Assembly (NCBI GenBank): GCA_029013165.1 | Contig: JAQXMV010000002.1 | Location: forward strand, 1 to 22,856 | From: Oscillospiraceae bacterium | Lineage (GTDB): Bacteria > Bacillota > Clostridia > Oscillospirales > Acutalibacteraceae | Reading direction: 5' to 3' | Length of the DNA stretch: 22,856 nt | In this document: positions 22,581 to 22,856 of the stretch, piece after piece | How the letters are laid out: each line of letters begins with the position of its first letter | Position numbering within the stretch: the stretch's first letter is position 1 | Translations under genes and position numbers: made by a program | The notes under the pieces: model-generated | The model's database searches: none | What the model was told of the DNA's origin: nothing | What the model saw: the letters and a program-made list of their open reading frames with translations, nothing else

Positions 22581-22594
22581 CTTACTATGATTTT

Positions 22595-22622
22595 ATTATA
22601 CTCACCAAAAATCGTTTGTCAA
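22595..22622 (-). promoter_or_regulatory. Consensus promoter of the small membrane protein gene
   Basis: Minus strand TTGACA (22622-22617), 16 nt, TATAAT (22600-22595). Both hexamers perfect. Predicted transcript start near 22588, upstream of a LexA-like box. Confidence 0.85.
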
Positions 22623-22634
22623 GACAAATGTTCG
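22621..22634 (-). promoter_or_regulatory. Second LexA-like box overlapping the -35
   Basis: Minus strand CGAACATTTGTCTT matches CGAACRNRYGTTYC at about 11 of 14 positions and overlaps the end of the -35 by two bases. Weaker than the first box, but its place across the promoter supports co-operative repression. Confidence 0.45.
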
Positions 22635-22649
22635 TTTATTTTTAAAATT

Positions 22650-22733
22650 AAGTCCAAAAAAGCGGACTTTGATTAAAAATTAAGCGTTCAAAGCCTTGAT
22701 AGCCAAAAACTAAAGGAAATTTTTGGCTATTTT
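22650..22733 (+). other. Two tandem hairpins in a non-coding spacer
   Basis: AAGTCC (22650-22655) pairs with GGACTT (22664-22669), and ATAGCCAAAAA (22699-22709) with TTTTTGGCTAT (22720-22730), the latter followed by TTT. The second looks like an intrinsic terminator, but no gene feeds into it from either side in the window. They lie in the 277-nt spacer between the divergent small gene and the last gene; the rest of that spacer shows no coding signal. Confidence 0.5.
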
Positions 22734-22778
22734 GCTATGAATGATTTTAGAAAAACACATGAAAAAGAAAACACGGTA

Positions 22779-22787
22779 TGGTATAAT
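22779..22787 (+). promoter_or_regulatory. Extended -10 element upstream of the last gene
   Basis: TGG then TATAAT (22782-22787), an extended -10; the region 17 nt upstream (ATGAAA) is a poor -35. It lies about 38 nt before the ATG at 22825. Confidence 0.45.
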
Positions 22788-22824
22788 TAACCTGATTTAT
22801 TGTATGTCGGATGGAGGTTTGATT

Positions 22825-22856
22825 ATGTCATACATAAAAAAAGAATTTACTTTCCC
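22825..22856 (+). CDS. Start of an unidentified gene (truncated by window end)
   Basis: ATG 22825 with GGAGG (22813-22817) 7 nt upstream opens a frame that reads MSYIKKEFTF at the window edge. Only 10 full codons are visible. The opening resembles alpha/beta hydrolases of Clostridia that begin with an EFTFPS-like stretch, but that is a weak memory-based guess; identity cannot be settled here. Confidence 0.55.
   Translation, partial: MSYIKKEFTF

Noticed and set aside
22339..22590. 83-residue + strand frame over the small membrane protein gene
   Set aside because: No SD, runs across the promoter of the minus-strand gene, and has no features.
1..22856. Search for mobile elements, phage genes, CRISPR arrays or riboswitches
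   Set aside because: No transposase, integrase, terminal repeats, spaced direct repeats or recognisable riboswitch consensus was seen.

Overview
The window looks like a chromosomal segment of a low-to-mid GC Gram-positive anaerobe, most likely a Clostridia of the Ruminococcaceae/Oscillospiraceae type. The evidence is near-consensus Shine-Dalgarno (SD) sites, sigma-A promoters and strong intrinsic terminators, a MurE with the DNPR signature expected of meso-diaminopimelate ligases, a FtsZ with a divergent C-terminal peptide, a Gram-positive-type SOS box, and families typical of that group (DUF4358, DHHW, COG4880 beta-propeller). This assignment is inference from gene content; no database search was run.

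Region 1 (1-8990) is a division and cell wall (dcw) cluster on the + strand: 3' part of murE, then mraY, ftsW, murG, murA, ftsQ/divIB, and ftsZ from its own promoter, closed by a terminator. murF, murD, murC, murB and ftsA are missing from their usual places. Together these genes add the third stem residue (MurE), make UDP-MurNAc precursor (MurA), lipid I (MraY) and lipid II (MurG), polymerise septal glycan (FtsW) and build the divisome (FtsQ, FtsZ).

Region 2 (8990-9703) holds a 27-codon minus-strand gene for a hydrophobic peptide with its own consensus promoter, SD and terminator, a tRNA-Leu(UAA) with a near-perfect promoter and terminator, and a 9-bp-arm palindrome upstream of the next operon.

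Region 3 (9704-17780) looks like an envelope-modification locus: an acyl-activating AMP-forming ligase plus a stand-alone acyl carrier protein (+), a divergently placed membrane Ser/Thr kinase-like protein with a Thr-rich stalk and a broken HRD motif (-), and an operon of secreted SGNH hydrolase, DUF4358 protein, MBOAT O-acyltransferase and DHHW/AlgX-like protein (+). The set of ligase, carrier, MBOAT and SGNH enzymes resembles the parts of a Dlt system, though the genes are not orthologous by sequence reading.

Region 4 (17777-22856) holds a FAD oxidoreductase fused to a Rieske domain (-), a 51-residue Lys-rich small protein (-), an ECF sigma factor followed 12 nt later by a membrane-anchored beta-propeller protein that may be its regulator (+), an 80-residue single-pass membrane protein whose promoter is flanked by two LexA-like boxes (-), and the first 10 codons of a + strand gene cut by the window end. 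Convergent genes share strong bidirectional terminators at 11608-11647, 17748-17778 and 22223-22266.
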